NCBI RefSeq assembly: GCF_030151085.1
Contig: NZ_JASLER010000058.1
Span: 1-47,757, forward strand
Source: Bacteroides sp.
Lineage (GTDB): Bacteria > Bacteroidota > Bacteroidia > Bacteroidales > Bacteroidaceae
Length of the DNA stretch: 47,757 nt
Direction: 5' to 3'
Shown here: positions 9,055-17,152 of the stretch, piece after piece
How positions within the stretch are numbered: the first letter of the stretch is position 1
Layout: every line of letters starts with the position of its first letter
Position numbers and translations under genes: made by a program
Notes under the pieces: model-generated
The model's input: only the letters and a program-made list of their open reading frames with translations
What the model was told of the DNA's origin: nothing
The model's database searches: none

Positions 9055-11370
9055 TTAAAGACCGTTATTACAAAAAACAATATCTTTCATACGTTCTTTA
9101 GGAGTAACCAAGCAATTCACAATTTTGCCTTCCCGATAATCCACCTCTACAACAGTGCCTTTAGGAGCATGTAATTTGAAATGTATATCCCAGTCCAAAG
9201 GCCATGCCGGAAGTACCAAAATCGAATCTCCTACAGATTGAAGCAGCATTTCTTGTATACCTATCATTCCACTTCCTCCCCAGTTATGATCCGGTGTCCA
9301 GTCAAATCCCGGTCCCCAAAATGCAGGGAAGCGGTGCGGGCCATCCGCCATCTTCTGCAAGGTCAATGAACGTGCTTCTTCGGTCAACCCCAAGCATGCC
9401 GCCCAAATATTGTCTTGCTTCCAACCACGGTGACTGCGAAATTTCAAAGCTTTGGGATCATAAAGATATGTATCTACAGCTACCTTCAAATCCGGACGAC
9501 CTATTCCGTACATCCTCCACGGGTAAACCGGATAAAGCTGAGGTGTTTCTTCATTGTTCACACGTTCCCATATCTTGGCGGGTGACAGTATCTTTTTACC
9601 ATCAATTTCGCAGAAGCTCAATGGAGGTACTCGTTTTAACCACTCAGCCCAACGAGTACGTTCCTCTAGTGTTGTTTCAGTCTCAGGTAGTTCTAACAAA
9701 CGACGGAGAATGGTTTCTAAAGCAGCTACGGTAGAAGTTGCATTGGTAGCCATCTTGTAAGTTTCGGCAGCCGAACCCGGATATAAAACCCAATGTCCGT
9801 CTCCATCCAGCTCCATAGTTCCTCTCTTCGCAGCCAAATAGCGGTAATGCTCGTCAAAAAAGCGAACAGCACTTTCAATAAAAGACAAGTGTGGCCGGAT
9901 AGGTTCATTATTATAATCGTAAGCATCCAACATCATCAAACCAAACTCTAATGCCGTATCCCAAGTATATTCCAGCCAAGGATTACTCTCTACACCACGA
10001 TCCATTCCCGGGCGATGTGGTTGCCAGGCATATTCACTTAGATTAGGCAAACCAAATTGCTCTATTTGTTCTGTAAAGCAAGCTCCCTCATGTCCCCAAT
10101 ATACCAGACTTCGTAACTCTGCATTTCTCAACATACGCTCATAGAAGTTAAACTGGGTATGCATCATATCAAAATCACCGCTTTTCAGCATCGGAAAATA
10201 AACAAGCCGCTGATTCTGAGCTGTCATCGTTCCACCACCCCACAAACGAAAATCGGGGGTAAAAGCACGTATACTATCTACATATATCGGATCGAATGTA
10301 AATAGTCCGCCATTAAATTTCGTCGGTTCACTGCCATAAGCATTACATGCAAGCATGTACCGGAATAATTGATAATTTCTACCTATTTTCCACGCTTCAC
10401 TATCCCGATTACCCGAATCTATACGTACAAAACTACGTTGCCAAAAGCAATGCCACCAATCCAAAGTGGCGTTCTTACTCTTTTTTCCTACTTTTTGTTC
10501 ATCAAGTATCAACTTCTGAAGAGCATTCTTCCAATCAGTCACCAATGCAGCCTGTTCATTATGCAAATATAACTTCACTTCATGGCGCTTTGCGGCATGG
10601 CTACTCTTCAAAGTCCATCCTTTAAATTTCGTACCCGTATATTCACCTTCATAAGTCCCTTTACTAACAAATGATTTACCTGCCAACATTCCTCCAAAAG
10701 TAAGATTTGCCAACGGATTCATCATCTCATTCTTCACTTTCGCCATACCCTGACGTTCTACTGCCACATCAAATACTGTTTCCGCCGGGTTACGATGGTA
10801 AAAGCAAATCGCATTATCTTCAAAGTCGATAATATCCTTCGTTATTTTCAGTCCTGCCGGAGGAGCAAATTTATATGAGTTAGCATGGCTTTCGTCCTTT
10901 CTCAATATAAAGTCTTCATGACGCCAGCTTTCCAGACTAACTTCCGCCTCAACCTTCTGTCTGCCATCTATTTCGACATGAACTACCGGACGAAATACAT
11001 CTGCCCAAAGCATTACCTTCACCAGATTATTCCCTTCGCCTCCTGTTATTTCAACACATCCATCATTTAGTTTCAACTCTTGGCGGAAAGCAGATGATAG
11101 AAAAGGATTCGGGGATAAATGAATACGAACGCGCCCTCCCTTCAGAAAATCATTGCTTTCATCAAACGTTCCACTATGCGAAAAGTAGAAAAACAGATCC
11201 CCATTCTCCACCCAGACATTTGTACCTATGGAGCCACCACCGCAAGGCATCGACTCGTGTGACCCTGTAGAAGGAGTGTTCCACACTACGTTGTACTCTG
11301 ATGGGTATTGAGCAGTAACCATCACCGACCATCCCAGCGTCAATATCACTAATAGTTGCTTAAGTTTCAT
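9055..11370 (-). CDS. Secreted DUF5703 / GH95-like glycoside hydrolase
   Basis: The start is the ATG at 11368-11370 (MKLKQLLVILTLGWSVMVTAQ), a cleavable signal peptide. The frame also reaches a TTG at 11382, which I reject. The mature N-terminus matches the DUF5703 N-terminal domain pattern: YNVVWNTPSTGSHESMPCGGGSIGTNVW, GDLFFYFSHSGTFDE and a long beta-sandwich to about residue 280. An (alpha/alpha)6-barrel-like half follows (WWHCFWQRSFVRID, WEYTWDTALEFGLMMLDAYDYNNE-like segments, YPGSAAETYKMATNATSTVAALETILRRL). The C-terminus has the beta-sandwich WPLDWDIHFKLHAPKGTVVEVDYREGK. This layout resembles GH95 and GH65 relatives acting on alpha-fucosyl or alpha-galactosyl groups. The catalytic residues are not assignable by eye. 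It is the last gene of the GH51-GH3 unit, and periplasmic removal of a terminal sugar is my inference. Confidence 0.75.
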   Translation of the reverse strand: MKLKQLLVILTLGWSVMVTAQYPSEYNVVWNTPSTGSHESMPCGGGSIGTNVWVENGDLFFYFSHSGTFDESNDFLKGGRVRIHLSPNPFLSSAFRQELKLNDGCVEITGGEGNNLVKVMLWADVFRPVVHVEIDGRQKVEAEVSLESWRHEDFILRKDESHANSYKFAPPAGLKITKDIIDFEDNAICFYHRNPAETVFDVAVERQGMAKVKNEMMNPLANLTFGGMLAGKSFVSKGTYEGEYTGTKFKGWTLKSSHAAKRHEVKLYLHNEQAALVTDWKNALQKLILDEQKVGKKSKNATLDWWHCFWQRSFVRIDSGNRDSEAWKIGRNYQLFRYMLACNAYGSEPTKFNGGLFTFDPIYVDSIRAFTPDFRLWGGGTMTAQNQRLVYFPMLKSGDFDMMHTQFNFYERMLRNAELRSLVYWGHEGACFTEQIEQFGLPNLSEYAWQPHRPGMDRGVESNPWLEYTWDTALEFGLMMLDAYDYNNEPIRPHLSFIESAVRFFDEHYRYLAAKRGTMELDGDGHWVLYPGSAAETYKMATNATSTVAALETILRRLLELPETETTLEERTRWAEWLKRVPPLSFCEIDGKKILSPAKIWERVNNEETPQLYPVYPWRMYGIGRPDLKVAVDTYLYDPKALKFRSHRGWKQDNIWAACLGLTEEARSLTLQKMADGPHRFPAFWGPGFDWTPDHNWGGSGMIGIQEMLLQSVGDSILVLPAWPLDWDIHFKLHAPKGTVVEVDYREGKIVNCLVTPKERMKDIVFCNNGL

Positions 11371-11425
11371 AATAGGAAGCAAAATTAAAATTTAATCTGA
11401 TATTCATAAGAATCTGTATTACTAT

Positions 11426-13744
11426 TTATTTTACCGTTAATACAACACTCTGCAAATCCTCGTCACGAGAAGATGTTCCCAACATAATCTTAAACGTACC
11501 CGGCTCAACTCCATATTTCATATCCACATCATAGTAAGCAAGCTTGTCGGGAGTTATATCAAAGGTGACAGTCTTAATTTCTCCCTTTTTCAAGGTGACA
11601 CGACGGAAATCTTTCAATTCCTTCACCGGACGAGTAGCCGAACTATAGTCATCACGAATATATAACTGTACGATTTCATCCCCATCTACTTCTCCCACAT
11701 TTGCTATATCTACACTGACTTTCACACTTTCATCTTTTCCAATTTCGGACTTGTCGATCTTCAAGTTATCATACTTGTACTTCGTGTAGCTCAAGCCATA
11801 ACCGAAAGGATAAAGCGGATCGCTCTTACCAATGGCATACGGGAACCATCCGGTAGTGAATTTGTGGTTATAAATACTCTGTATCTGTCCTACACTGCGA
11901 GGTACAGTAACCGGCAGTTTGCCGGATGGATTGACCTTGCCATATAATATTTCGGCAACAGCTTGTCCCCCAAAAGAACCCGGCTCCCAAGCCTCAACTA
12001 ATGCAGGCACATGTTCGGCAATCCACTCTACACCCAATTGACGTCCGTTTACCAATACAACGACGGTAGGAACTCCCGTATTATAAATTGTTTCTACTAA
12101 TTCTTCCTGCAATCCCGGCAGGTTTATATCTGAACGGTCTGTGTTTTCTCCGCAAGTCTTATCACCCCACTGCTCACGCATGGAATTCTCTCCTACAACA
12201 ACAATTGCCAAATCAGCTTTACGTGCCATCAACCCTGCCTCTTTTACTTTCTCAGGACTCATAGTTCGCAAATTCCAACCAAAATCCAAAGTAGAGAATT
12301 CTGTTTCGGGAGAAATTGTTTTCAACCCTTCCACGATGGTGACAATATTCTCATCCGGTTGGGGAACTGCCCAATCTCCCAAGATGACATGGGTACTCGC
12401 ATTGGGGCCTGTAACGAATACCTTTTTGTATTTCTTTACATTCAAAGGAAGTAAATCATCATTCTTCAACAGAACGATTGATTTGCGTGCCATTTCTAAA
12501 GCCGTCGCCTGATGTTCTTTGCTGAACAATACAGTCTTACTCTGATTTTCATCATAGTACGGATTTTCAAACAAGCCCAGCTTAAACTTAGCAGTCAATA
12601 GCTTACGAACTGATTCATCTATACGTTTCTCCGAAATACGTCCTTCCTTCACAGCTGCGATAATCCCTTCCATAAAATCAGGACCGTGCATGTGCATATC
12701 CATACCTGCGGCAACGGACAGTTCGAAAGCATCATTCATAGTCGGTGCAACAGTATGATAATCGTGCAGACGCTCGATATCCATCCAGTCGCTGACGACA
12801 AATCCCTCAAACCCCCATTCATTACGAAGTACATCAGTCATCAGCCATTTATTGGCATGAGCAGGTACTCCATTCACTTCGTTATGGGCTGTCATCAGTG
12901 AATAGGCTCCGGCATCAACGCAAGCTTTGAATGGAGGAAAAAAGACTTCTCTGATGGTCCGCTCAGAAGCATCAAAAGGCGCACCATTTACTCCATTTAC
13001 CGGCTGACTACCACCGACAAAGTGCTTGATACAAGCTATTACATTATCGGGCTGGCTAAAATCCGGTCCTTGCAGTCCTTTCACTGTGGCAACTCCCATG
13101 CAGGTTACTACATACGGATCTTCCCCAAAAGTTTCTCCTGTACGTCCCCAACGTGGGTCGCGAGCCACTTCAATATTCGGAGTAAATGTCCAGTGTGCCC
13201 CTGTTGCACGCATCTCCTTAGCGGTTTCATGAGATGCTTTTTCTACCAAATCGACGTCAAAAGTAGAAGCCTGTCCGATAGGCGTAGGATACACCGTTAC
13301 GCCACGGCATAAACCGTTTCCGTGAATAGCATCTATACCTATCAACAAAGGAATCTTAAGGCGGCTTTTCTGAGCTAAAGTTTGCAAATAATTAGCCTCT
13401 TCCAAGTCAGTAACATGCAGGAAGGAACCTATCAATCCTTCACATGCCATCTTCTCCACTTCTGTAGAGTGTAGATCCTTATAAAAACCTTGAGCATGGC
13501 TCTTTTCCATTTCCTCGACAGATATATTCTTCTCTGCCGCCTTCATATGTTTCAATCCTACATACTGGCACATCTGCGCCACCTTCTCCTGCAATGTCAT
13601 TTGTTGCATCAGGTTCTCCACCCGCTTCTCTACCGGCTGCGAAGGGTCCTTGTATAATTCCTTATTTTCAGAACAACCTCCGCAAGCCATACATAGTAGA
13701 GTTACTCCTAACCCTGTCAACCAATGTTTTCTACCTTTTCGCAT
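11426..13744 (-). CDS. GH3 family beta-glycosidase (beta-glucosidase or beta-xylosidase)
   Basis: This 772-residue protein has the full GH3 layout: a TIM-barrel domain (about 45-400), an alpha/beta sandwich domain (about 410-620) and a C-terminal FnIII-like domain (SVDIANVGEVDGDEIVQLYI). The nucleophile Asp is D319 in GFEGFVVSDWMDIERL. The substrate-binding motif GIDAIHGNGL and the KHFVGG and TAHNEVNG loops are present. The N-terminus is hydrophobic and ends in LLCMACGGCSEN, probably a lipoprotein signal. The GH3 enzyme would remove beta-linked glucose or xylose from oligosaccharides in the periplasm. Sequence alone cannot separate the two activities. The gene is 59 bp after the GH51 stop and 55 bp before the DUF5703 gene, in one operon. 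Confidence 0.93.
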   Translation of the reverse strand: MRKGRKHWLTGLGVTLLCMACGGCSENKELYKDPSQPVEKRVENLMQQMTLQEKVAQMCQYVGLKHMKAAEKNISVEEMEKSHAQGFYKDLHSTEVEKMACEGLIGSFLHVTDLEEANYLQTLAQKSRLKIPLLIGIDAIHGNGLCRGVTVYPTPIGQASTFDVDLVEKASHETAKEMRATGAHWTFTPNIEVARDPRWGRTGETFGEDPYVVTCMGVATVKGLQGPDFSQPDNVIACIKHFVGGSQPVNGVNGAPFDASERTIREVFFPPFKACVDAGAYSLMTAHNEVNGVPAHANKWLMTDVLRNEWGFEGFVVSDWMDIERLHDYHTVAPTMNDAFELSVAAGMDMHMHGPDFMEGIIAAVKEGRISEKRIDESVRKLLTAKFKLGLFENPYYDENQSKTVLFSKEHQATALEMARKSIVLLKNDDLLPLNVKKYKKVFVTGPNASTHVILGDWAVPQPDENIVTIVEGLKTISPETEFSTLDFGWNLRTMSPEKVKEAGLMARKADLAIVVVGENSMREQWGDKTCGENTDRSDINLPGLQEELVETIYNTGVPTVVVLVNGRQLGVEWIAEHVPALVEAWEPGSFGGQAVAEILYGKVNPSGKLPVTVPRSVGQIQSIYNHKFTTGWFPYAIGKSDPLYPFGYGLSYTKYKYDNLKIDKSEIGKDESVKVSVDIANVGEVDGDEIVQLYIRDDYSSATRPVKELKDFRRVTLKKGEIKTVTFDITPDKLAYYDVDMKYGVEPGTFKIMLGTSSRDEDLQSVVLTVK

Positions 13745-13803
13745 AACTTTACCTATATAAATTTCTACCTTTTTCCTTACTTACAATCCAATCTTTCTAC
13801 CTA

Positions 13804-15354
13804 TTATTTCAGCTCCAATGTAATTACCGACTTAGCCGGAATATTCACTGTCAAGCATCCATTCTTATATTTGGCACCTTTAAAGTCTTCTATCTTAATA
13901 CGATTCAATTCATCAAAAGAGTTATAATCGGCAATATCTTTTGAAGTTAATATTTGTCCCGAAGTCAACTTTTTCACTGATGCACCACGCAAGTCTACTG
14001 TAACCTCTATCGGCTTTTTCAGATCGATATTTGTCATGGAAACGTGAATGGCACCTGTAACATCTTTCGAGGCTGTAGCTGTTATGGCATCCACTTCCAT
14101 CATCGAATGACTGTATTTAGGCGACGTAATATTCAAAGGCAGTAATGTAGCTTCCTGATGTACTTTATACATATCGAAAATATGATAGGTAGGTGTCAGG
14201 ATCATCTTCTCATCCTTAGTAATAATCAAAGATTGAAGTACATTGACCAACTGAGCGATATTTGCCATCTTCACGCGGTCACAATGCTTATTATAAATAT
14301 TCAAAATAATAGATGCTGTAATGGCATCACGCATTGTATTCTGCTGAAACAAGAATCCTGGATTGGTACCTTCTTCCACACTAAACCAGTTACCCCATTC
14401 ATCCACCAATAAACCTACTTTCTTTGTCGGGTCATATTGGTCCATGATGGTGCTATATTTTGTCAACAAACCGTCCATGCTTGACGCATTGAATACCGAA
14501 CGGATATAGTCGTTCTCAGTAAACTTAGTAGCACTGCCCATATTAGCCCAATCTGCCACTGTATAATTATGAAGGGATACAGATTGCAACTGATTCAGAG
14601 GAATATTTTTAAATAATGTTTCCATCCAATGAAGGTCTTCACCGGCAGGACCGCAAGCCACTCTCTCCAATGTATTTCCACTATAGTTTCGGCAATAAGT
14701 GGCATAACGACGATAGTTTTCAGCATAACCGGCAGCACTCATATTTCCGCCACATCCCCAGTTTTCGTTACCTACACCCCAGTAACGAATCTTCCAAGGC
14801 TTCTCTCTTCCATTCTGACGGCGCAAATTAGCCATTGGGCTTTCGCCATCAAAAGTGATGTATTCCACCCATTGTGACATCTCCTCTACAGTACCGCTAC
14901 CCATATTTCCACAAATATAAGGTTCGGTACCAAGTTCTTCGCACATATTAAGGAATTCGTGTGTACCGAATGAATTGTCTTCTACTACTCCGCCCCAATG
15001 CGTATTCACCATACGTGCGCGACTGCTTTTAGGACCAATACCGTTCTTCCAATGATATTCATCGGCAAAACAACCGCCCGGCCAACGCAAATTGGGGATA
15101 CGAATATGTTTCAAGGCATCTATTATGTCCTTGCGTACGCCATTTATATTAGGAATTTTAGAGTCTTCTCCCACCCAAAGTCCATCGTAAATACAATGTC
15201 CGAGGTGCTCGGAAAAATGTCCGTATATATGTTTACTGATGATTTCGGTTCCTGTTTCAGCATCGATGATTACAGTCGCCTTTTCTTGTGCCTGTCCACA
15301 TATCGGCATCATCATTACCAATAGGGTACTCCAAACTAGTGTCTTTGTCCTCAT
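13804..15354 (-). CDS. GH51 alpha-L-arabinofuranosidase (short form)
   Basis: This 516-residue secreted enzyme has a cleavable signal peptide ending around GQAQ. The GH51 barrel carries the acid/base E197 in YWGVGNENWG and the nucleophile E319 in VGLLVDEWGNWF. IRIPNLRWPGGCFADEYHW is the classic GH51 substrate-pocket stretch. A C-terminal beta-sandwich ends in FKGAKYKNGCLTVNIPAKSV. GH51 enzymes remove alpha-1,2/1,3-linked arabinofuranose from arabinoxylan, arabinan or arabino-xyloglucan. It leads the second minus-strand unit: about 540 bp of non-coding DNA with a terminator and promoter-like elements lies upstream. It differs in length and domain make-up from the second GH51 at 21517-23499, so the two are probably not a recent duplication. 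Confidence 0.95.
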   Translation of the reverse strand: MRTKTLVWSTLLVMMMPICGQAQEKATVIIDAETGTEIISKHIYGHFSEHLGHCIYDGLWVGEDSKIPNINGVRKDIIDALKHIRIPNLRWPGGCFADEYHWKNGIGPKSSRARMVNTHWGGVVEDNSFGTHEFLNMCEELGTEPYICGNMGSGTVEEMSQWVEYITFDGESPMANLRRQNGREKPWKIRYWGVGNENWGCGGNMSAAGYAENYRRYATYCRNYSGNTLERVACGPAGEDLHWMETLFKNIPLNQLQSVSLHNYTVADWANMGSATKFTENDYIRSVFNASSMDGLLTKYSTIMDQYDPTKKVGLLVDEWGNWFSVEEGTNPGFLFQQNTMRDAITASIILNIYNKHCDRVKMANIAQLVNVLQSLIITKDEKMILTPTYHIFDMYKVHQEATLLPLNITSPKYSHSMMEVDAITATASKDVTGAIHVSMTNIDLKKPIEVTVDLRGASVKKLTSGQILTSKDIADYNSFDELNRIKIEDFKGAKYKNGCLTVNIPAKSVITLELK

Positions 15355-15379
15355 AGTTTTATTTTATTGATTTCAGTTA

Positions 15380-15387
15380 CAAAACTA
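15380..15387 (-). promoter_or_regulatory. Candidate -7 box for the GH51-GH3-DUF5703 unit
   Basis: On the minus strand this reads TAGTTTTG, an exact match to the Bacteroides -7 consensus TAnnTTTG, 26 bp before the GH51 ATG. There is no good -33 TTG at 19-21 bp. That fits a promoter needing an activator, and the candidate operator at 15446-15476 is 59-90 bp further upstream. Confidence 0.5.
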
Positions 15388-15445
15388 CGCCCTTTCCCAA
15401 CATCAGAGGTTTTATAACTTACAAAAAACGTTTGTTATCCATTAC

Positions 15446-15476
15446 CACCCCCTTTTTTAGCCATTAGCAAACCTTT
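15446..15476 (-). promoter_or_regulatory. Candidate HTCS operator upstream of the GH51-GH3 unit
   Basis: On the minus strand AAAGGTTTGC (15467-15476) is followed, 21 bp after the GG start, by a weaker half, AAGGGGGTG (ending at 15446). The same GGTTTGC word at 20-21 bp spacing occurs at 35584-35610, 33663-33690 and 42777-42804, upstream of the other units of this locus. AraC-type domains of hybrid two-component regulators bind direct repeats of about this spacing, two helical turns apart. The assignment to the regulator at 35741 is inference. Confidence 0.45.
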
Positions 15477-15527
15477 ATTATCAGAAAACAAACTTTTTCA
15501 AATGTCCATCAGTAATGAATCAAATGA

Positions 15528-15602
15528 AGAATGAGGGATGAGGGATGAGGGATGAAGAATTACTTCGCAGCGTGATTGCGCAGCCAATTCTTCGTTCTTC
15601 AT
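15528..15602. repeat. GGGATGA heptamer run inside an imperfect inverted repeat
   Basis: GGGATGA occurs three times in exact tandem (15535-15555), preceded by a degenerate GAATGA copy. The run merges into GATGAAGAATT, which pairs with AATTCTTCGTTCTTCATTC (about 15584-15602) across a loop containing CGCAGCG and GCGCAGC. Together they make an imperfect palindrome of about 70 bp. It lies in the gap between GH5 and the downstream GH51 and has no coding potential. It resembles a small dispersed intergenic repeat. A folding role in mRNA is possible but not shown. Confidence 0.6.
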
Positions 15603-15709
15603 TCAAAGCATATAAATGCAAAGTATGACTTTTTTACCATCTTCATTCTTATCAGTCATCTTTCATTTTACCACCTTCAGAATATCTTCTGAGAGGGGCT
15701 ACAATGACT

Positions 15710-15736
15710 CAGGGACTGAAAGGCATTCAGTCCCTG
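15710..15736. repeat. Perfect 11-bp inverted repeat (hairpin)
   Basis: CAGGGACTGAA (15710-15720) and TTCAGTCCCTG (15726-15736) are perfect complements around a 5-base loop. No run of T follows on either strand, so it is not a standard intrinsic terminator. It sits 120 bp after the stronger hairpin at 15856-15888 on the minus strand and could protect mRNA ends or serve as a protein-binding dyad. Confidence 0.55.
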
Positions 15737-15855
15737 ACTGAATCAGGTTCATTTAGTGAGTGAAATAAGAACTCTTTGCCAGAAGAAGCTTTTGGAAACT
15801 TATTTGTAAAAATTATGTATTCTCATTTTACTCAAAACAGTATAGAGAACAAAGA

Positions 15856-15888
15856 ATTGCAGTGAAGGCTAATTATCTTCACTGCAAT
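15856..15888 (-). terminator. Probable terminator after the GH5 gene
   Basis: ATTGCAGTGAA (15856-15866) pairs perfectly with TTCACTGCAAT (15878-15888) over an 11-base loop. It begins 8 bp past the GH5 stop on the minus strand and is followed by the T-rich TCTTTGTTCT. The position suggests it closes the large SusCD-to-GH5 transcript, with the GH51-GH3 genes transcribed from their own promoter. Confidence 0.7.
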
Positions 15889-15896
15889 TTTACTAA

Positions 15897-17108
15897 TTAT
15901 TTCCAGGGAGTAGGTGTTTGGGTACCTCTCATTATAGCAGGGATAGCTATAGCATCCGCTTGCTTCATTCCGTCTCTGCGATTAAACAAACCGAAATGTT
16001 CTTGTCCTCCACCGACAGCAGCTCCATTATCCCACAGGAATGGAATAGCACCGTTCTTACGACATTCGGAGACCATCATTTCCAGATAATAACCGCGTGC
16101 GGATTCTATGGCCTCCTTATCTTCACCCGGAGCTACTTCATGACGTACAGCTCCACATTCACCGATGATAATAGGATAGCCCTTATCTGTAAATATGGGT
16201 TTCAAAGAAGCCAGACAAGATTTCAAGCGTGCTTCCTGAGCTTCGCCATCCACTCCGAAACGAGTGCAGGGTTTCCCCCAGTATTTATCTGTACCTAGTC
16301 CGCAATAATTCCAGGGATCATAGAAGTGCATTTCTACCATCATACGCCCTGGTGTGGGATCAGTGGGAAAACGGAACAGTTCGGGACCAAACTCATAGTT
16401 AGTAACGTAAGTCTGAACAATCAATGTACGATAAGCATTACGTCCACCGGTTGCACGGACTGCATCTACAAATATCTGATTGAAACCATTCTGTACATCT
16501 ACATTTTCTTGTTCGGGACGCCCCCAGTTATCGGGGATATGAACTTCGTTAGTTCCGGCAAAAAGCAAATGTTCATCATAGTCACGGAAATAGATAGCTA
16601 TCTCTTTCCACAAGGCACGCTCTTTACGATAGACTTCGGCAGAGTCTTTATAGAGTGCATGACTTTCGAGCCACTTCTCGTGGTGTGTGTTGATGATGAC
16701 GTACATATTATTTTCACGGCTCCAGTCAACCAGTTGCTTCACACGTCGCATCCAAATGCTATCTATCTTTATCACTCCGTTAGCATCTTCCGAAAAATGG
16801 GGATACCAACGAATAGGGATACGAATTGCATTAAAGCCGGCTTTGGCCACAGAATCAATCATGCTTTTAGTAGTCTCGGGATTACCCCAGGAAGTTTCAC
16901 TAGTAACAGAATCTTCGGCATAGGCATCCAGAGAATTACCCAAATTCCATCCTACCTTCATCTGAGATGCCAGTTGTTCCGCAGAATGCTCCATTCCGGT
17001 TTTATCCGCAGGAATTACAGAATTATCACTATTTTTGGGAGTACACCCCATGGCTATAGCTGCCAAGAAAAAGGCAGCTATAGTATTATTCCATCTATTT
17101 CTAATCAT
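15897..17108 (-). CDS. GH5 family endo-beta-glucanase-type lipoprotein (subfamily 4-like)
   Basis: This 403-residue protein has a lipoprotein signal (AAIAMGC, Cys22). Its GH5 barrel opens with MKVGWNLGNSLDA and TSWGNPETTKSMID, the pattern of GH5 subfamily 4. AGFNAIRIPIRWYPH, IINTHHE and the acid/base E188 (FAGTNEVH) follow, and the nucleophile is E317 (PIIIGECGAV). GH5_4 enzymes are endo-acting on xyloglucan, mixed-linkage glucan, cellulose derivatives or xylan. Cys22 is followed by TPKNSD, which lacks a clear acidic export motif, so it may face the periplasm, unlike the BACON-GH5 at 39761. It is the last gene of the long unit, 44 bp after GH2, and a terminator follows. Confidence 0.93.
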   Translation of the reverse strand: MIRNRWNNTIAAFFLAAIAMGCTPKNSDNSVIPADKTGMEHSAEQLASQMKVGWNLGNSLDAYAEDSVTSETSWGNPETTKSMIDSVAKAGFNAIRIPIRWYPHFSEDANGVIKIDSIWMRRVKQLVDWSRENNMYVIINTHHEKWLESHALYKDSAEVYRKERALWKEIAIYFRDYDEHLLFAGTNEVHIPDNWGRPEQENVDVQNGFNQIFVDAVRATGGRNAYRTLIVQTYVTNYEFGPELFRFPTDPTPGRMMVEMHFYDPWNYCGLGTDKYWGKPCTRFGVDGEAQEARLKSCLASLKPIFTDKGYPIIIGECGAVRHEVAPGEDKEAIESARGYYLEMMVSECRKNGAIPFLWDNGAAVGGGQEHFGLFNRRDGMKQADAIAIPAIMRGTQTPTPWK

Positions 17109-17152
17109 GGTATTTTGTCATTATTGAGTTTTGTGAATGTATCAGTGGTCGT

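Noticed and set aside
15528..15602. Intrinsic terminator
   Set aside because: The palindrome is imperfect with an interrupted stem and no T-run follows; the better terminator is at 15856-15888.
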